The position numbers were made by a program, and so were the translations under genes. Below the pieces are notes generated by a model. The model was not told where the DNA came from. It saw only the letters and a program-made list of their open reading frames with translations, and did no database searches. Positions 54,471 to 63,700 of a stretch of 64,000 nucleotides of DNA are shown here, one piece after another; positions within the stretch are counted from its first letter, which is position 1, and each line of letters opens with the position of its first letter. The stretch spans positions 124,001 through 188,000 of the forward strand of contig NZ_QPJC01000006.1 in assembly GCF_003337235.1 (NCBI RefSeq), given 5' to 3'. The stretch comes from Halopolyspora algeriensis. GTDB taxonomy: Bacteria; Actinomycetota; Actinomycetes; Mycobacteriales; Pseudonocardiaceae.

Positions 54471-54998
54471 GGCGCCCGACCCGAAGTCAGGCCAGCTTAC
54501 CCTGGCAGACAACGGATGGCTGCGTGTGTGTCCGCCTCATTGCAAGAACGGGTGGACACTGGCCTGCCTGCGTTCACGGTGGTTCGTCCTGGATCAGGAG
54601 CGCTCACCGTCGCAGCAATCATGATCTGGCTTCGTGACACCATCCAAAAGCCACCAGAAGCACCCTAGTGCCAGGTGTGCGCCCTTGACACGGCCTGATT
54701 GTCCTGGAGGAGGCCTGACGGGATGAGGACACCCGGCAACGCCCGCCACCGCACCGATCTCATCTCCCCTCCATCCAGATGATCAGCCCGTCCGACGAGG
54801 ACATCTCTTCTGCCGGTGGCTGGTAGCGCGGTCTGATCGGCTGGTGCGTGACTTTCACGGCCTGATGCTCGCCGCTCGTTCGGACATACGGTGACCGATG
54901 TCCTTCTGGGGCAAGGCTCTGGTCAGCGCGGCTCGCCCTGCGAGCCCCGGTGTCCATGGCCGCGGCAGCGGATCGCCCGGCCTCGCGGCTTCCCGGGT
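54471..54998. other. Non-coding or decayed DNA between cargo and integrase remnant
   Basis: No intact gene is supported in these 528 bases. A minus-strand frame (54760-54957) ends PAEEMSSSDGLIIWMEGR and could be the end of a lost gene, but the rest of it is not recognisable. The region is probably debris of the element. Confidence 0.4.
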
Positions 54999-55219
54999 GA
55001 CCACCTCGGCGATCCTTCCTCGGTGCGCAACGTGCTCGACTTCTACTCGGCGGCCCCGGAGGGGCCGCCGCCCTCGGTGAAGCCGGCCTGTCCGCGTGCG
55101 AGATCGCCGACTATCTCGGGCACGAGCGGGTGAGCATGACCCAGGACGTGTACATGAACCGCAAGACCGTGGGCACCTCGGCAGCCCAAGCCCTGGCCGA
55201 GCTGGAAACCGGGCAATGA
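54999..55219 (+). pseudogene. Tyrosine recombinase (integrase), C-terminal remnant
   Basis: From 55070 the frame reads GEAGLSACEIADYLGHERVS and then TQDVYMNRKTVGTS, ending in ALAELETGQ and TGA at 55219. LGH and the Tyr of DVYM belong to the catalytic set of phage-type integrases. Upstream, another frame holds HLGDPSSVRNVLDFY (about 55000-55043), probably the end of the linker region, so at least one frameshift and a large deletion separate the parts. The remnant points toward the 3' end of tRNA-Arg. Confidence 0.8.
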
Positions 55220-55292
55220 GATCAAGTGTGGGGATAAAGTGGGGATCGATCTTGCTCGAGATCGCTCTCCACTGCTGTGCCCTGGGATGATG

Positions 55293-55365
55293 CGCCCCCG
55301 GCAGGATTCGAACCTGCGACACCCGCTTTAGGAGAGCGGTGCTCTATCCCCTGAGCTACGGGGGC
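55293..55365 (-). tRNA. tRNA-Arg (anticodon CCT)
   Basis: The reverse complement folds as a tRNA: acceptor stem GCCCCCG/CGGGGGC, D-arm GCTCAGGGGATAGAGC, anticodon stem CCGCT/AGCGG with loop CTCCTAA (anticodon CCT), T-arm GCAGG-TTCGAAT-CCTGC. It is 73 bases long, and the CCA end is not fully encoded. The 3' end faces the integrase remnant, so this gene is the probable attachment site. Confidence 0.97.
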
Positions 55366-55463
55366 ATGTGCCGGTAACGGCCACTCGCTACGGCTGTGCC
55401 TTGCACAGTACCGGGCGAGGAAACAGCGCCGACACCCGGCCGGGCACGTCGCCGTGTGCCGTG

Positions 55464-56972
55464 TCAGGTGGTTGCCTGCCGCCCCGGATCGAGTGGCTGC
55501 CGGTCGACCTCGACACGGTTGCGCCCCGCTTGCTTCGCGCGGTACAGCGCGATATCGGCCGCCGCGAACAGGTGATCCAGCGATGTGGGGCCGGCGGCGG
55601 CGCCGATGCTCGTGGTCGGCGGTTGAGGCGTGTGGCCGAGAACGAGCTGCCAGTCGTGATCGTCGACGGTGCTGCGGATTCGTTCCGCGACGATCGGCCC
55701 TGCTTCCTGCGATTCCTCGGACGTGTCCACCAACAGGACCACGAACTCGTCTCCCGCCCACCGGCAGACCAGGTCGTCGGTGCGGCACGCCTGGCGCAGC
55801 AACTGCGAGATCTCCTGGAGGACGATGTCACCGGCGGTGTGCCCGGCATCGTCGTTGACGTCTTTGAACCAGTCCACATCGATGAGCAGCAGCCACGGAA
55901 CCCGCCCCTGGGCGAGGGTCTGCTCGAGCAGAGCCGGAGCCTGGCGTTCCAGCCCGAAGCGGTTGGTCAAACCGGTCAGCGAGTCCCGGAACGCCGCCGC
56001 CCGCGCGGCGGTGGCCGACCGCTGGGCCTGTACCGCGATACGCCGTTGCTCCAGGGCCTGCCCCAGTCCCTCCTGCAGCAGCCGGACCGCCGAGCGGCTC
56101 GCGGCCAGTGATCGCCGCAGGGCCGCGGCCTCGCCGACGGGATCGCCGAGCTGCTCGCAGATCGTCGCCAGGTCCAGCCCGAGCCGCGTCATCAACAGCC
56201 TGTCCCGGATCTTCTCCGCGCAGTCCAGTGCGCGGCTGCCGAATGTCCGGGCCTCTTCCAGTTCCCCCTGCTGGTGCCGGATCCCGGACAGCACCCACAT
56301 GGCCAGTGCGGCACTCGACCAGTCCTCGGCCTCGTAACTGAGCTGCAGTGCTTCCGTCGCCCGATTCTCGGCTCGCGCGGTCACCCCGAGCCCGGCCAGT
56401 GACCGTGCTCCACCCGAGAGCAGGCCTCGGCGGATCAGGCCGGAATCGGCCAGGGACAGGCCTTCCTCGTACAGCTTCACCGCGGCCGAGAACTGCTCGT
56501 GCACATCGGTTTCCTCGGGGCGCGCGACCGCCCAGAACAGCAACGCGTGGGCGTGGCGGAGCAAGCAGTGCGCGAGTGTGCCGGGGTCGTCGGCCTCGCG
56601 AGCCACCGCCACCGCCCGCGACATGAGTTCCAGCGCCGAGGAACGATGCCCGATCGTGTCCAGCAGAGAGCCGACCATGCTGATCGCCTGGGCCGCTGCC
56701 GTTCCGGACGGCCGGTCGATGTCGAGTTCGCTCCAGCCTTCGGCAGCCAGCTCCAGCGCGGTGGGGATCCGTCCGAGCCGCCAGGCGTTCAGGGCGCGGT
56801 GCACCAGTACCGTGGCGCGATTCCACGCGCCTTCCACCGCGTTCGGTGCGGTGGCTGTCACCTGGTCGAACAGCTCGGCGGCTTCCTCGAAGCGAGCTGA
56901 GTCCAGCAGGAGTCGCACCTCGCGGTCCTGCTGGGGGATCCACCCCGCCAATATCTGAGCATCTTGCAGCAC
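55464..56972 (-). CDS. TPR-repeat diguanylate cyclase (GGDEF), soluble
   Basis: A 502-residue cytoplasmic protein. The first 310 residues are helical repeats of TPR type (FEEAAELFDQVTATAPNAVE; ALELAAEGWSELD). The C-terminal GGDEF domain (330-490) has DSLTGLTNRFGLER, DVDWFKDVNDDAGHTAGD and the active site WAGDEF, an accepted variant of GGDEF. No EAL domain and no membrane segment. It would make cyclic di-GMP on a protein signal sensed by the TPR part. GTG 56972 has GAGGTG upstream. Confidence 0.9.
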   Translation of the reverse strand: MLQDAQILAGWIPQQDREVRLLLDSARFEEAAELFDQVTATAPNAVEGAWNRATVLVHRALNAWRLGRIPTALELAAEGWSELDIDRPSGTAAAQAISMVGSLLDTIGHRSSALELMSRAVAVAREADDPGTLAHCLLRHAHALLFWAVARPEETDVHEQFSAAVKLYEEGLSLADSGLIRRGLLSGGARSLAGLGVTARAENRATEALQLSYEAEDWSSAALAMWVLSGIRHQQGELEEARTFGSRALDCAEKIRDRLLMTRLGLDLATICEQLGDPVGEAAALRRSLAASRSAVRLLQEGLGQALEQRRIAVQAQRSATAARAAAFRDSLTGLTNRFGLERQAPALLEQTLAQGRVPWLLLIDVDWFKDVNDDAGHTAGDIVLQEISQLLRQACRTDDLVCRWAGDEFVVLLVDTSEESQEAGPIVAERIRSTVDDHDWQLVLGHTPQPPTTSIGAAAGPTSLDHLFAAADIALYRAKQAGRNRVEVDRQPLDPGRQATT

Positions 56973-57058
56973 GGCACCTCGCAGTGGCTTGTCATGGCGG
57001 CCGTTCCGGAACCCCGTACGGCCGGTTACGGGGAAGCCACGGATTGTCCAGGTACAGG

Positions 57059-57739
57059 CTACCGGCTGAAGTCGTGTCTGTACTTCTCGTCGTGCACGAC
57101 GTCATCGAGTCGGAGGCGTTTGCGCCAGCCGTGGCGCTCCAGATCCGGCGTGTCGGCCAGGGAGCGCACGGGCCCGAGGCACAGCCAGGCGACCGGACGC
57201 ACACCGGTGGGGATGTCCAGCAGCCGCCGCAGGAACTCCTCCCGGTAGAAGCTGACCCAGCCCACTCCGAGCCCTTCGGCGGTGGCGGACAGCCACAGGT
57301 TCTGGATCGCCAGACAGACCGAGTAGAGCCCGGCGTCGGCGATGGCATGCCGTCCGAGTACCGCCGGGGCCCCGCGCTGCGGATCGTAGGTGACGACGAT
57401 GCCGAGTGAGGACTCGACGACACCTTCGACCTTGATCTTGGAAAACGTCTCGGCGCGTTCGCCGCTGAGCTGTGCCGCGAAGACACTGCGCTCGGCGAGC
57501 ACGTGCTCGCGGAAGGCGCGGCGGGTGGACTCGTTGCGCACCACCACGAAGTCCCAGGGCTGCGACAGTCCCACGCTGGGCGCGCTGTGGGCGGCGGTCA
57601 GCACACGTCGCAGGACGTCCGGTGCGATCTCCTCGCCGGTGAACTCCGACCGCACGTCCCGGCGGCGGTTGATGGTGTCGTAGAGGTCGGCGGAAGGTGC
57701 TTCGGGAGTGCCTCGTGGTGTTGCTCCGGCGGTGTTCAT
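57059..57739 (-). CDS. bluB: BluB-type nitroreductase (5,6-dimethylbenzimidazole synthase-like)
   Basis: A 226-residue flavin-dependent enzyme. [20 protein letters not shown] at the start, [20 protein letters not shown], and [20 protein letters not shown] match BluB, which breaks down FMN with O2 to form the lower ligand of vitamin B12. The conserved Asp-containing loop and short nitroreductase length fit. ATG 57739 is preferred for its AGGA spacing; ATG 57748 is an alternative. No other cobalamin gene is in the window. Confidence 0.88.
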   Translation of the reverse strand: MNTAGATPRGTPEAPSADLYDTINRRRDVRSEFTGEEIAPDVLRRVLTAAHSAPSVGLSQPWDFVVVRNESTRRAFREHVLAERSVFAAQLSGERAETFSKIKVEGVVESSLGIVVTYDPQRGAPAVLGRHAIADAGLYSVCLAIQNLWLSATAEGLGVGWVSFYREEFLRRLLDIPTGVRPVAWLCLGPVRSLADTPDLERHGWRKRLRLDDVVHDEKYRHDFSR

Positions 57740-57824
57740 CGCATACATCCTGCCCCGTGTGCTCCGGCCCGCCACAGCGGCCCGGAGCACACGCGACCGG
57801 GCTCACTCCTCATCGGAGGGTGGC

Positions 57825-57841
57825 TCTCAGCCGGTTCTCAG
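57825..57841. promoter_or_regulatory. Candidate MprA box upstream of mprA
   Basis: Direct repeat TCTCAG at 57825-57830 and 57836-57841, five bases between, 22 bases before the mprA start. The same repeat with the same spacing lies upstream of pepD. MprA of mycobacteria binds direct repeats of this kind in its own promoter and in pepD. Confidence 0.7.
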
Positions 57842-57863
57842 GGCTTCGGGTGACACTGGGGGC

Positions 57864-58556
57864 ATGCGCATCCTCGTCGTCGACGACGACCGGGCCGTAC
57901 GGGAGTCTCTGCGGCGGTCGTTGCAGTTCAACGGCTACCAGGTCGAACTCGCGGCAGACGGTCAGCAGGCGCTGGACCAGCTGGTGGACCAGCGGCCGGA
58001 CGCGATGGTTCTCGACGTCATGATGCCCAGGGTCGACGGTCTGGAGGTTGCCCGCAGGTTGCGCAGCACCGGCGACGATCTCCCGATTCTGGTGCTCACG
58101 GCCAGGGAGGCGGTTTCCGACCGGGTCGCAGGACTCGATGCCGGGGCCGATGACTACCTGCCCAAACCGTTCGCTCTGGAGGAGTTGCTGGCCCGGGTCC
58201 GGGCTCTGCTGCGCAGGGCGGGGCCACCGGAGCCCGGTGAGCAGCGTCCCGAAGCGCTGCGTTTCGCGGACCTGGAACTGGACCCGGGCACCAGGGAGGT
58301 CCACCGTGGCGACCGGGCGATCAGCCTGACGCGCACGGAGTTCTCACTGCTGGAACTGCTCATGGCGCATCCCAAGCAGGTCCTGACCCGCAGCCGCCTG
58401 CTGGAGGAGGTCTGGGGCTACGACTTTCCCACGTCCGGAAACGCCCTGGAGGTCTATATCGGTTATTTGCGGCGCAAGACGGAAGCCGAGGGCGAGACAC
58501 GCCTGATTCACACCGTCCGTGGTGTGGGCTACGTGCTTCGGGAGACGCCACCGTGA
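57864..58556 (+). CDS. mprA: Response regulator MprA
   Basis: A 230-residue OmpR-type regulator. The receiver domain has the acidic pair (VVDDDRAV), the phosphorylated Asp in [11 protein letters not shown] and the Lys in [15 protein letters not shown]. The C-terminal winged helix contains [20 protein letters not shown] and [20 protein letters not shown]. Overlap with the kinase gene (GTGA), presence of pepD downstream and the TCTCAG repeats identify it as MprA, a regulator of the cell-envelope stress response. Confidence 0.92.
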   Translation: MRILVVDDDRAVRESLRRSLQFNGYQVELAADGQQALDQLVDQRPDAMVLDVMMPRVDGLEVARRLRSTGDDLPILVLTAREAVSDRVAGLDAGADDYLPKPFALEELLARVRALLRRAGPPEPGEQRPEALRFADLELDPGTREVHRGDRAISLTRTEFSLLELLMAHPKQVLTRSRLLEEVWGYDFPTSGNALEVYIGYLRRKTEAEGETRLIHTVRGVGYVLRETPP

Positions 58557-59977
58557 TCGCGCCCGCACCACCTCCCCCCGACCTGATCAGTGTTCCCGGC
58601 GGGGAGCGCGAAACCGGCCGGTGGCAGCGGGTCTCCCTGCGCAATCGAGTCACGCTGCTCGCCGCGATCTGCGTGGCCGGGGCGGTCGCGCTCGTCTCGG
58701 TCGGCGCCTTCTTCACCGTGCGCGACAGCCTCTACCAGCAGGTGGACAACAACCTCATGGAGCGGGCGACCCAGGCCGTTTCGGGACCCCGCGTGCTCGG
58801 TCCGGACCTGCAGTCCGTCCCCGCGGCCTTCTACGCGGCGGCGAATCTGCGGATCAGCCTGGTGCGGGCCGACGGTACGGAGATCACCGGGCCGGGGCAG
58901 GAGCCGCCCTGGGGTGCGGCCGAGCTGGCAGTCGCGCGGGGCCGGGAACCCTGGTCCCTGCGTACCGACCAGCAGACCAACAGCAGGGTGGTGGCCATTC
59001 CCGCCGCCGACCGGACGGCGTTGGTGATGTCGCAGTCACTGCAGCCCACCAAGGCGACCCTGGCCCAGCTCAGTGCGGTCCTGGTCGTCATCGGCGGCTC
59101 GGGGATCCTGCTCGCCGCGGCGGCGGGCACGGCCGTGGGGCGTACCGCCCTGCGGCCGGTGCAACGCCTGACGGCGGCGACCGAGCGGGTGGCACGTACC
59201 GGTGAGCTGCGGCCGATCCCGGTCAGCGGTGACGACGAGCTGGCGCGGTTGACCACGAGCTTCAACAGGATGCTCGGTGCGCTGGCCGAGTCCCAGGAGC
59301 AGCAGCGTCGCCTGGTCGCCGATGCCGGGCACGAACTGCGGACACCGCTGACCTCGCTGCGCACCAATCTGGAACTGTTGATGGCCTCGGACCGGCCCGA
59401 TGCCCCGACGCTGTCCGAGCAGGATCGCGACGAGATGTTCGCGGATGTGCGGGCACAGCTGACCGAACTGTCCGCGCTGGTGGGTGATCTCGTCGAGCTC
59501 GCCCGGGAGGACGCGCCGAATGCCGTGCACGAGCCGGTGGAGCTGGTGGACGTGGTCGAGCGGGCGCTGGAACGGGCGCGGCGGCGCGCGTCCGGGGTCG
59601 AGTTCGACGTACGGCTGCAGTCGTGGTCGATGTTGGGGGATGCCACCGCACTGGAGCGGGCAGTGCTGAACCTGCTGGACAACGGCACGAAGTGGAGCCC
59701 GCAAGGCGGTACGGTCCGGGTCCGGCTGCGCCCGTACGACTCGGGTTTCGCGGTGCTGGAGGTCGCCGACAGCGGCCCCGGAATCTCCCCGGAGGACAGA
59801 CCGCACGTGTTCGAGCGTTTCTACCGTTCCACGGACGCGCGAACGCTGCCCGGTTCCGGCCTGGGACTGGCGATCGTCAAGCAGGTCGCCGAGCGGCACG
59901 GGGGAAGCGCATGGGCGGGTGAGGCGCCCGAGGGTGGTGCCCTGCTGTGGGTGTACCTGCCGGGACGGCCGGGCTGA
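58553..59977 (+). CDS. mprB: Sensor histidine kinase MprB
   Basis: A 474-residue kinase. Membrane helix 1 ([20 protein letters not shown]), an external domain of about 130 residues, helix 2 ([20 protein letters not shown]), HAMP, the phosphorylated His in [20 protein letters not shown], and the ATPase motifs [17 protein letters not shown] and GSGLGLAIV. With MprA it senses envelope stress. The GTG start overlaps the mprA stop. Confidence 0.93.
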   Translation: MIAPAPPPPDLISVPGGERETGRWQRVSLRNRVTLLAAICVAGAVALVSVGAFFTVRDSLYQQVDNNLMERATQAVSGPRVLGPDLQSVPAAFYAAANLRISLVRADGTEITGPGQEPPWGAAELAVARGREPWSLRTDQQTNSRVVAIPAADRTALVMSQSLQPTKATLAQLSAVLVVIGGSGILLAAAAGTAVGRTALRPVQRLTAATERVARTGELRPIPVSGDDELARLTTSFNRMLGALAESQEQQRRLVADAGHELRTPLTSLRTNLELLMASDRPDAPTLSEQDRDEMFADVRAQLTELSALVGDLVELAREDAPNAVHEPVELVDVVERALERARRRASGVEFDVRLQSWSMLGDATALERAVLNLLDNGTKWSPQGGTVRVRLRPYDSGFAVLEVADSGPGISPEDRPHVFERFYRSTDARTLPGSGLGLAIVKQVAERHGGSAWAGEAPEGGALLWVYLPGRPG

Positions 59978-60078
59978 ATGTGCACATCGAAGCCAACATC
60001 AACGAACATGGGCTATGCGAACAACCGCGGTATGTCGGAATTATCCGAGCTATATTGAGCGTGTATTGTTGTTTTGTG

Positions 60079-60092
60079 TTGACTTGTGTCAA
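60079..60092. promoter_or_regulatory. Inverted repeat, likely DeoR operator
   Basis: TTGAC-TTGT-GTCAA is a perfect 5-bp inverted repeat lying 13 bases before the DeoR start, within an A/T-rich stretch that also repeats TTGTGT. DeoR proteins bind such repeats to control their own operon. TTGACT could also act as a -35 box. Confidence 0.45.
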
Positions 60093-60105
60093 TTAGGTGG
60101 GTGGA

Positions 60106-60921
60106 GTGCTCGCACGACAACGCCAGGAGCTGATCCTGGAGGAGGTACGCCGGACCGGTGCGGTCCAAGTCAGTGATCTGGTCCTGCGGCTGGGTGTGTC
60201 GGATATGACCATCCGTCGGGATCTCGATGCGCTGGCCACGCGTGGCCTGGTGGAGAAGGTCTACGGTGGCGCCACGTCGAAGGTGGGACGCAGCACCGAC
60301 GAACCGGGATTCGAAGTCAAGTCGATGCGCCAGCTCGCCGAGAAGGAAGCGATCGCGCGGCTGGCCGCCGAGCGGGTGCGGCCGGGCACCGCGATCGGCC
60401 TGTCGGCGGGAACCACCACCTGGACGCTGGCCCGGCATCTCGACGACGTGGCCGACCTGACCGTGGTGACCAACTCGGTCAAGGTCGCCGACGTACTTCA
60501 GCAGCGTGGTCGCACCGACCGCACCGTGATCCTGACCGGAGGGGTGCGGACTCCCTCGGATGCGCTGGTCGGCCCCGTGGCGGTGCAGACTCTGCGCTCC
60601 CTGCATCTGGACGTGGTGTTCCTGGGAGTGCACGGCGTGGATGCCCGGGCGGGATTCACCACCCCGAACCTCAACGAGAGCGAAACCAACCGAGTCCTGG
60701 CCGAGGCCGCGGAACGTCTGGTGGTGCTCGCCGACCACGCCAAGTGGTCCACCGTGGGAATTTCCACCATCGTCGGTCTGGAGCAGGCCGATGTGCTGAT
60801 CAGTGATGACGGGTTGCCGGCAGAGGCGCGCCAGGTCCTGGTCGAACGCGTCGCCGACCTGGCCATCGCGGAGGTCTCCGATTGCGAAAAGGCCGTATCG
60901 GGACAGGGGAGCGAGCTGTGA
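60106..60921 (+). CDS. DeoR-family transcriptional repressor
   Basis: A 271-residue regulator. The N-terminal HTH reads LARQRQELILEEVRRTGAVQ, then VSDLVLRLGVSDMTIRRDLD. The effector domain has GLSAGTTTWTLARHL (sugar-phosphate site) and VFLGVHGVDARAGFTTPNLN. DeoR proteins sense a sugar phosphate. GTG 60106 gives the usual start; GTG 60097 is an alternative. The stop overlaps the galT start, so the pair is one operon and the regulator probably senses a galactose metabolite. Confidence 0.9.
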   Translation: MLARQRQELILEEVRRTGAVQVSDLVLRLGVSDMTIRRDLDALATRGLVEKVYGGATSKVGRSTDEPGFEVKSMRQLAEKEAIARLAAERVRPGTAIGLSAGTTTWTLARHLDDVADLTVVTNSVKVADVLQQRGRTDRTVILTGGVRTPSDALVGPVAVQTLRSLHLDVVFLGVHGVDARAGFTTPNLNESETNRVLAEAAERLVVLADHAKWSTVGISTIVGLEQADVLISDDGLPAEARQVLVERVADLAIAEVSDCEKAVSGQGSEL

Positions 60922-62000
60922 GACGTACTGTGCGGAGCCTGGCCGACGGCCGGGAGATCCTCTACTTCGACGCCGATCCGCACGCTCCGCCGCGAGTGGC
61001 CGAGGACACCCGCGACCTGCCGGATCAGGCACCCGCTTCGGAGATGAGGCGTGATCCGCTCACCGGGGAGTGGGTGGCGATGGCCGCGCACCGGCAGTCC
61101 CGGACCTACAAGCCCCCGGCCGATCTGTGCCCGCTGTGCCCGAGCGCTCCGGGGCGCCCCAGCGAGATTCCGGAAGCGGACTACGAGGTGGCCGTGTTCG
61201 AAAACCGGTTCCCCTCGTTCGCCCGGGACGTCGAGGGCGACACCGGCTCCGTGGACGGGGCCGGACTGATCCCGGCGGCACCCGCGCGAGGCCGCTGTGA
61301 GGTGGTGTGCTTCACCTCCGAGCATCGCACCTCGTTCGGCAGGCTGACGCCGGGCCGGGTGCGCACGGTCGTGGACGCGTGGGCCGACCGGACGTCCGCG
61401 TTGTCGGCGACGCCCGGAGTCGAGCAGGTTTTCTGCTTCGAAAACCGCGGCGAGGAGATCGGTGTCACGCTGCACCATCCACACGGGCAGATCTACGGCT
61501 ACCCGTTCGTCACGCCCAAGACCGAGCGCATGCTGCGGGTGGCCGAGGACTACCGGGCCGAGCACGGCAGGCACGTGCTCGGTGACGTGCTCACCGCCGA
61601 ACGCGCCACGGGCGAGCGGGTGATCGTGGACTCCGAGCACTGGACGGCGTTCGTTCCCGCCGCGGCGCGCTGGCCCGTGGAGGTGCACGTGATGCCGCGC
61701 AGGCAGGTACCGGACTTTCCCGCGCTGACCGAGGCCGAGCGCGACGACTTCGCGGTCACCTACCTGGAGGTCCTGCGCCGCCTCGACGGCCTCTACGACC
61801 GCCCATTGCCCTACATCGCCGCCTGGTACCAGGCTCCGGTTCGTACGGGTCGGGACCTGTCGTGGCTGCATCTCGAGGTGTTCTCGGTGCTGCGCTCGCC
61901 GGACAAGCTCAAGTATCTGGCCGGCTCCGAGTCCGGTATGGGGGTGTGGATCAACGATGTGACGCCGGAGCAGATCGCCGCACGACTGCACGCGATCTGA
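60918..62000 (+). CDS. galT: Galactose-1-phosphate uridylyltransferase
   Basis: A 360-residue enzyme of the Leloir pathway, which exchanges UMP between UDP-glucose and galactose 1-phosphate. The active-site motif is HHPHGQIYGYPF, with the catalytic His in HPH. The zinc-type CPLCP motif near residue 68 and the end DVTPEQIAARLHAI fit the family. GTG 60918 overlaps the deoR stop and has GGGGAGCG upstream. Galactokinase usually follows, but here pepD does. Confidence 0.94.
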   Translation: MRRTVRSLADGREILYFDADPHAPPRVAEDTRDLPDQAPASEMRRDPLTGEWVAMAAHRQSRTYKPPADLCPLCPSAPGRPSEIPEADYEVAVFENRFPSFARDVEGDTGSVDGAGLIPAAPARGRCEVVCFTSEHRTSFGRLTPGRVRTVVDAWADRTSALSATPGVEQVFCFENRGEEIGVTLHHPHGQIYGYPFVTPKTERMLRVAEDYRAEHGRHVLGDVLTAERATGERVIVDSEHWTAFVPAAARWPVEVHVMPRRQVPDFPALTEAERDDFAVTYLEVLRRLDGLYDRPLPYIAAWYQAPVRTGRDLSWLHLEVFSVLRSPDKLKYLAGSESGMGVWINDVTPEQIAARLHAI

Positions 62001-62081
62001 CGGCTCGCTCGTTAGGATGAGACGGATACGGTGAGTGATGAATCGCATGCGTTCAGGGTGGAGCTTGTCTCCACAGCTTGA

Positions 62082-62098
62082 TCTCAGGCGGCTCTCAG
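62082..62098. promoter_or_regulatory. Candidate MprA box upstream of pepD
   Basis: Direct repeat TCTCAG at 62082-62087 and 62093-62098, with a five-base spacer as before mprA, 22 bases before the pepD start. This supports control of pepD by MprA even though deoR and galT separate it from mprAB. Confidence 0.7.
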
Positions 62099-62120
62099 AC
62101 CCATAACGCAGAGTGGAGCC

Positions 62121-63611
62121 ATGACGGAAAACACCCCGGGTTCCTCCGACGATACGTCGAGGGATCCTGACCAGCAGGCAGAGAACGCTGCACAGCAGAA
62201 CACGTCCGGCGAGATGCCGCCTGCCGGGGTGCCCTCTCCCTCGACGGAGCAATCGACCCCCTCCGGCGAGCGTCAGCAGCAACCGCCGGACCGGCCGGAA
62301 TGGACAACGCCGGACCGGAGCGCGTATGCGGCGCAGCACCCGTCCACATCCCAGCAGTATCCGCAGGGACCGTACGGACACCCCCAGTACGGATCTCCCC
62401 AGTACCAGGGCCAGTACGCGCAGGGCCAGTACGAGCAGGCCCAGTTCCCCCCGGGGCAGTACGAACAGGGGTGGCAGCAGAATCAGGGCGGGTATCCGCC
62501 GCCCATGAACGCGGTGCAGACGTCTCGGAACAAGCGTGGCGGCAGAGGCAAGTTCGTCGCGGGTGTGGCCGTGCTGGCTCTGCTGGCCGGCTTGGTCGGC
62601 GGTGGCGTCGGCAGCTTCGCCTGGGACCGGCTCGGTGGTTCGAACGGTTCCGCGGGGACCGCGCTCGATGCGCCGCCACCGGCTCGCAACACCTCCGATG
62701 CCCCGCCGGGATCCGTCCAGGCGGTTGCCGACAAGGTCCTGCCGAGCGTGGTGCAGATCCAGGTGCAGAGCATGCAGGGACAGGGGTCCGGCTCGGGCAT
62801 CGTGATCAGCCAGGACGGCTACATCCTCACCAACAATCACGTGGTCGAGGGCGCGCAGCAGGGCCGGATCGCCGTGCGGCTCAACGACAGTCGCGTGCTG
62901 CCCGCCGACGTCGTCGGCACCGCCCCGAAGTCCGACCTGGCGGTTCTCAAGGTCGACGCGACCGGTCTGAACCCCGCCGAACTGGGGCGTTCGGACGACC
63001 TCGAGGTGGGGGCGCCGGTGGTGGCCATCGGCTCGCCCTTCGGGCTGTCCGGAACCGTCACCAGCGGCATCATCAGTGCCAAGAACCGACCGGTGCGGGC
63101 AGGCGGCCGCCAGGGCGACCAGGCCACCGTGATCAACGCGCTGCAGACCGACGCCGCCATCAACCCGGGCAATTCGGGTGGCCCTCTGGTGGACATGAAC
63201 GGCCGCGTGGTCGGGATCAACTCGGCGATCTACAGCCCCAGCTCCGGCCGGGGCAGCGCGGGTTCGGTCGGACTGGGTTTCGCGATCCCGATCGACCACG
63301 CGCGGCGCATCTCCCAGCAGCTGATCGAGACCGGATCGGCCCAGCAGACCACGCTGGGCGTGCGGATCACTCCCGCGCAGGGCACTTCCGGGGCTCGTGT
63401 GGTCGAGGTCGTCCCCGGTAGCCCGGCGCAGCAGGCCGGTGTTCGTACCGGCGATGTCATCACCAGGGTCGGCAACCGAGCGATCACCAGTGCCGACGAG
63501 CTGGTTGCGACGATTCGTTCCCACGCACCGGGCGATCGGGTGACGTTGACGCTGACCAACAGGGACGGAAACAACAAGCGCACCACCCAGGTCACCCTGA
63601 CCGGCCAGTGA
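62121..63611 (+). CDS. pepD: HtrA-family serine protease PepD
   Basis: A 496-residue membrane-anchored protease. The first 130 residues are cytoplasmic and rich in Gln, Pro and Tyr with short repeats (GQYAQGQYEQAQFPPGQYEQ). One membrane helix (FVAGVAVLALLAGLVGGGVG) follows, then a trypsin-like domain with His (LTNNHVVEG), Asp (KSDLAVL) and Ser (NPGNSGGPLV), and a C-terminal PDZ domain (VVEVVPGSPAQQAGVRTGDV). PepD handles misfolded exported proteins and feeds back on the MprAB stress response. Confidence 0.94.
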   Translation: MTENTPGSSDDTSRDPDQQAENAAQQNTSGEMPPAGVPSPSTEQSTPSGERQQQPPDRPEWTTPDRSAYAAQHPSTSQQYPQGPYGHPQYGSPQYQGQYAQGQYEQAQFPPGQYEQGWQQNQGGYPPPMNAVQTSRNKRGGRGKFVAGVAVLALLAGLVGGGVGSFAWDRLGGSNGSAGTALDAPPPARNTSDAPPGSVQAVADKVLPSVVQIQVQSMQGQGSGSGIVISQDGYILTNNHVVEGAQQGRIAVRLNDSRVLPADVVGTAPKSDLAVLKVDATGLNPAELGRSDDLEVGAPVVAIGSPFGLSGTVTSGIISAKNRPVRAGGRQGDQATVINALQTDAAINPGNSGGPLVDMNGRVVGINSAIYSPSSGRGSAGSVGLGFAIPIDHARRISQQLIETGSAQQTTLGVRITPAQGTSGARVVEVVPGSPAQQAGVRTGDVITRVGNRAITSADELVATIRSHAPGDRVTLTLTNRDGNNKRTTQVTLTGQ

Positions 63612-63700
63612 GGGCTCGGGCATCGGCTCGCGGCAGTACGAGCGACAGGAGCGACAGGTATGCGGCATTCCACGTTCCCGGAACAGGAGAGGCGGACAGC

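Larger units (their letters stand above)
48728..55292. mobile_element. Genomic island or island remnant integrated at tRNA-Arg(CCT)
   Basis: Right end: a tyrosine recombinase remnant ends 73 bases from the 3' end of tRNA-Arg, the usual arrangement for integration into a tRNA gene. Cargo: a restriction-type pseudogene, a GT4-GT2 fusion, an unknown protein and a sulfotransferase. Composition: the 49.6-54.5 kb section is visibly lower in GC and contains TTA codons that are very rare elsewhere in the window. The left edge is not marked by a copy of the tRNA 3' end that I can see, so the boundary is approximate and may reach the truncated toxin gene at 48.2 kb. Confidence 0.6.

Noticed and set aside
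55043-55225. Minus-strand frame opposite the integrase remnant
   Set aside because: The plus strand has integrase motifs (LGH, DVYM) and explains the region.
62340-62500. Repetitive CAGTACG-like units, checked as a CRISPR or tandem DNA repeat
   Set aside because: They are codons for a Gln/Tyr/Gly/Pro-rich cytoplasmic tail of PepD, with irregular spacing and no spacers. No CRISPR array was seen anywhere in the window.
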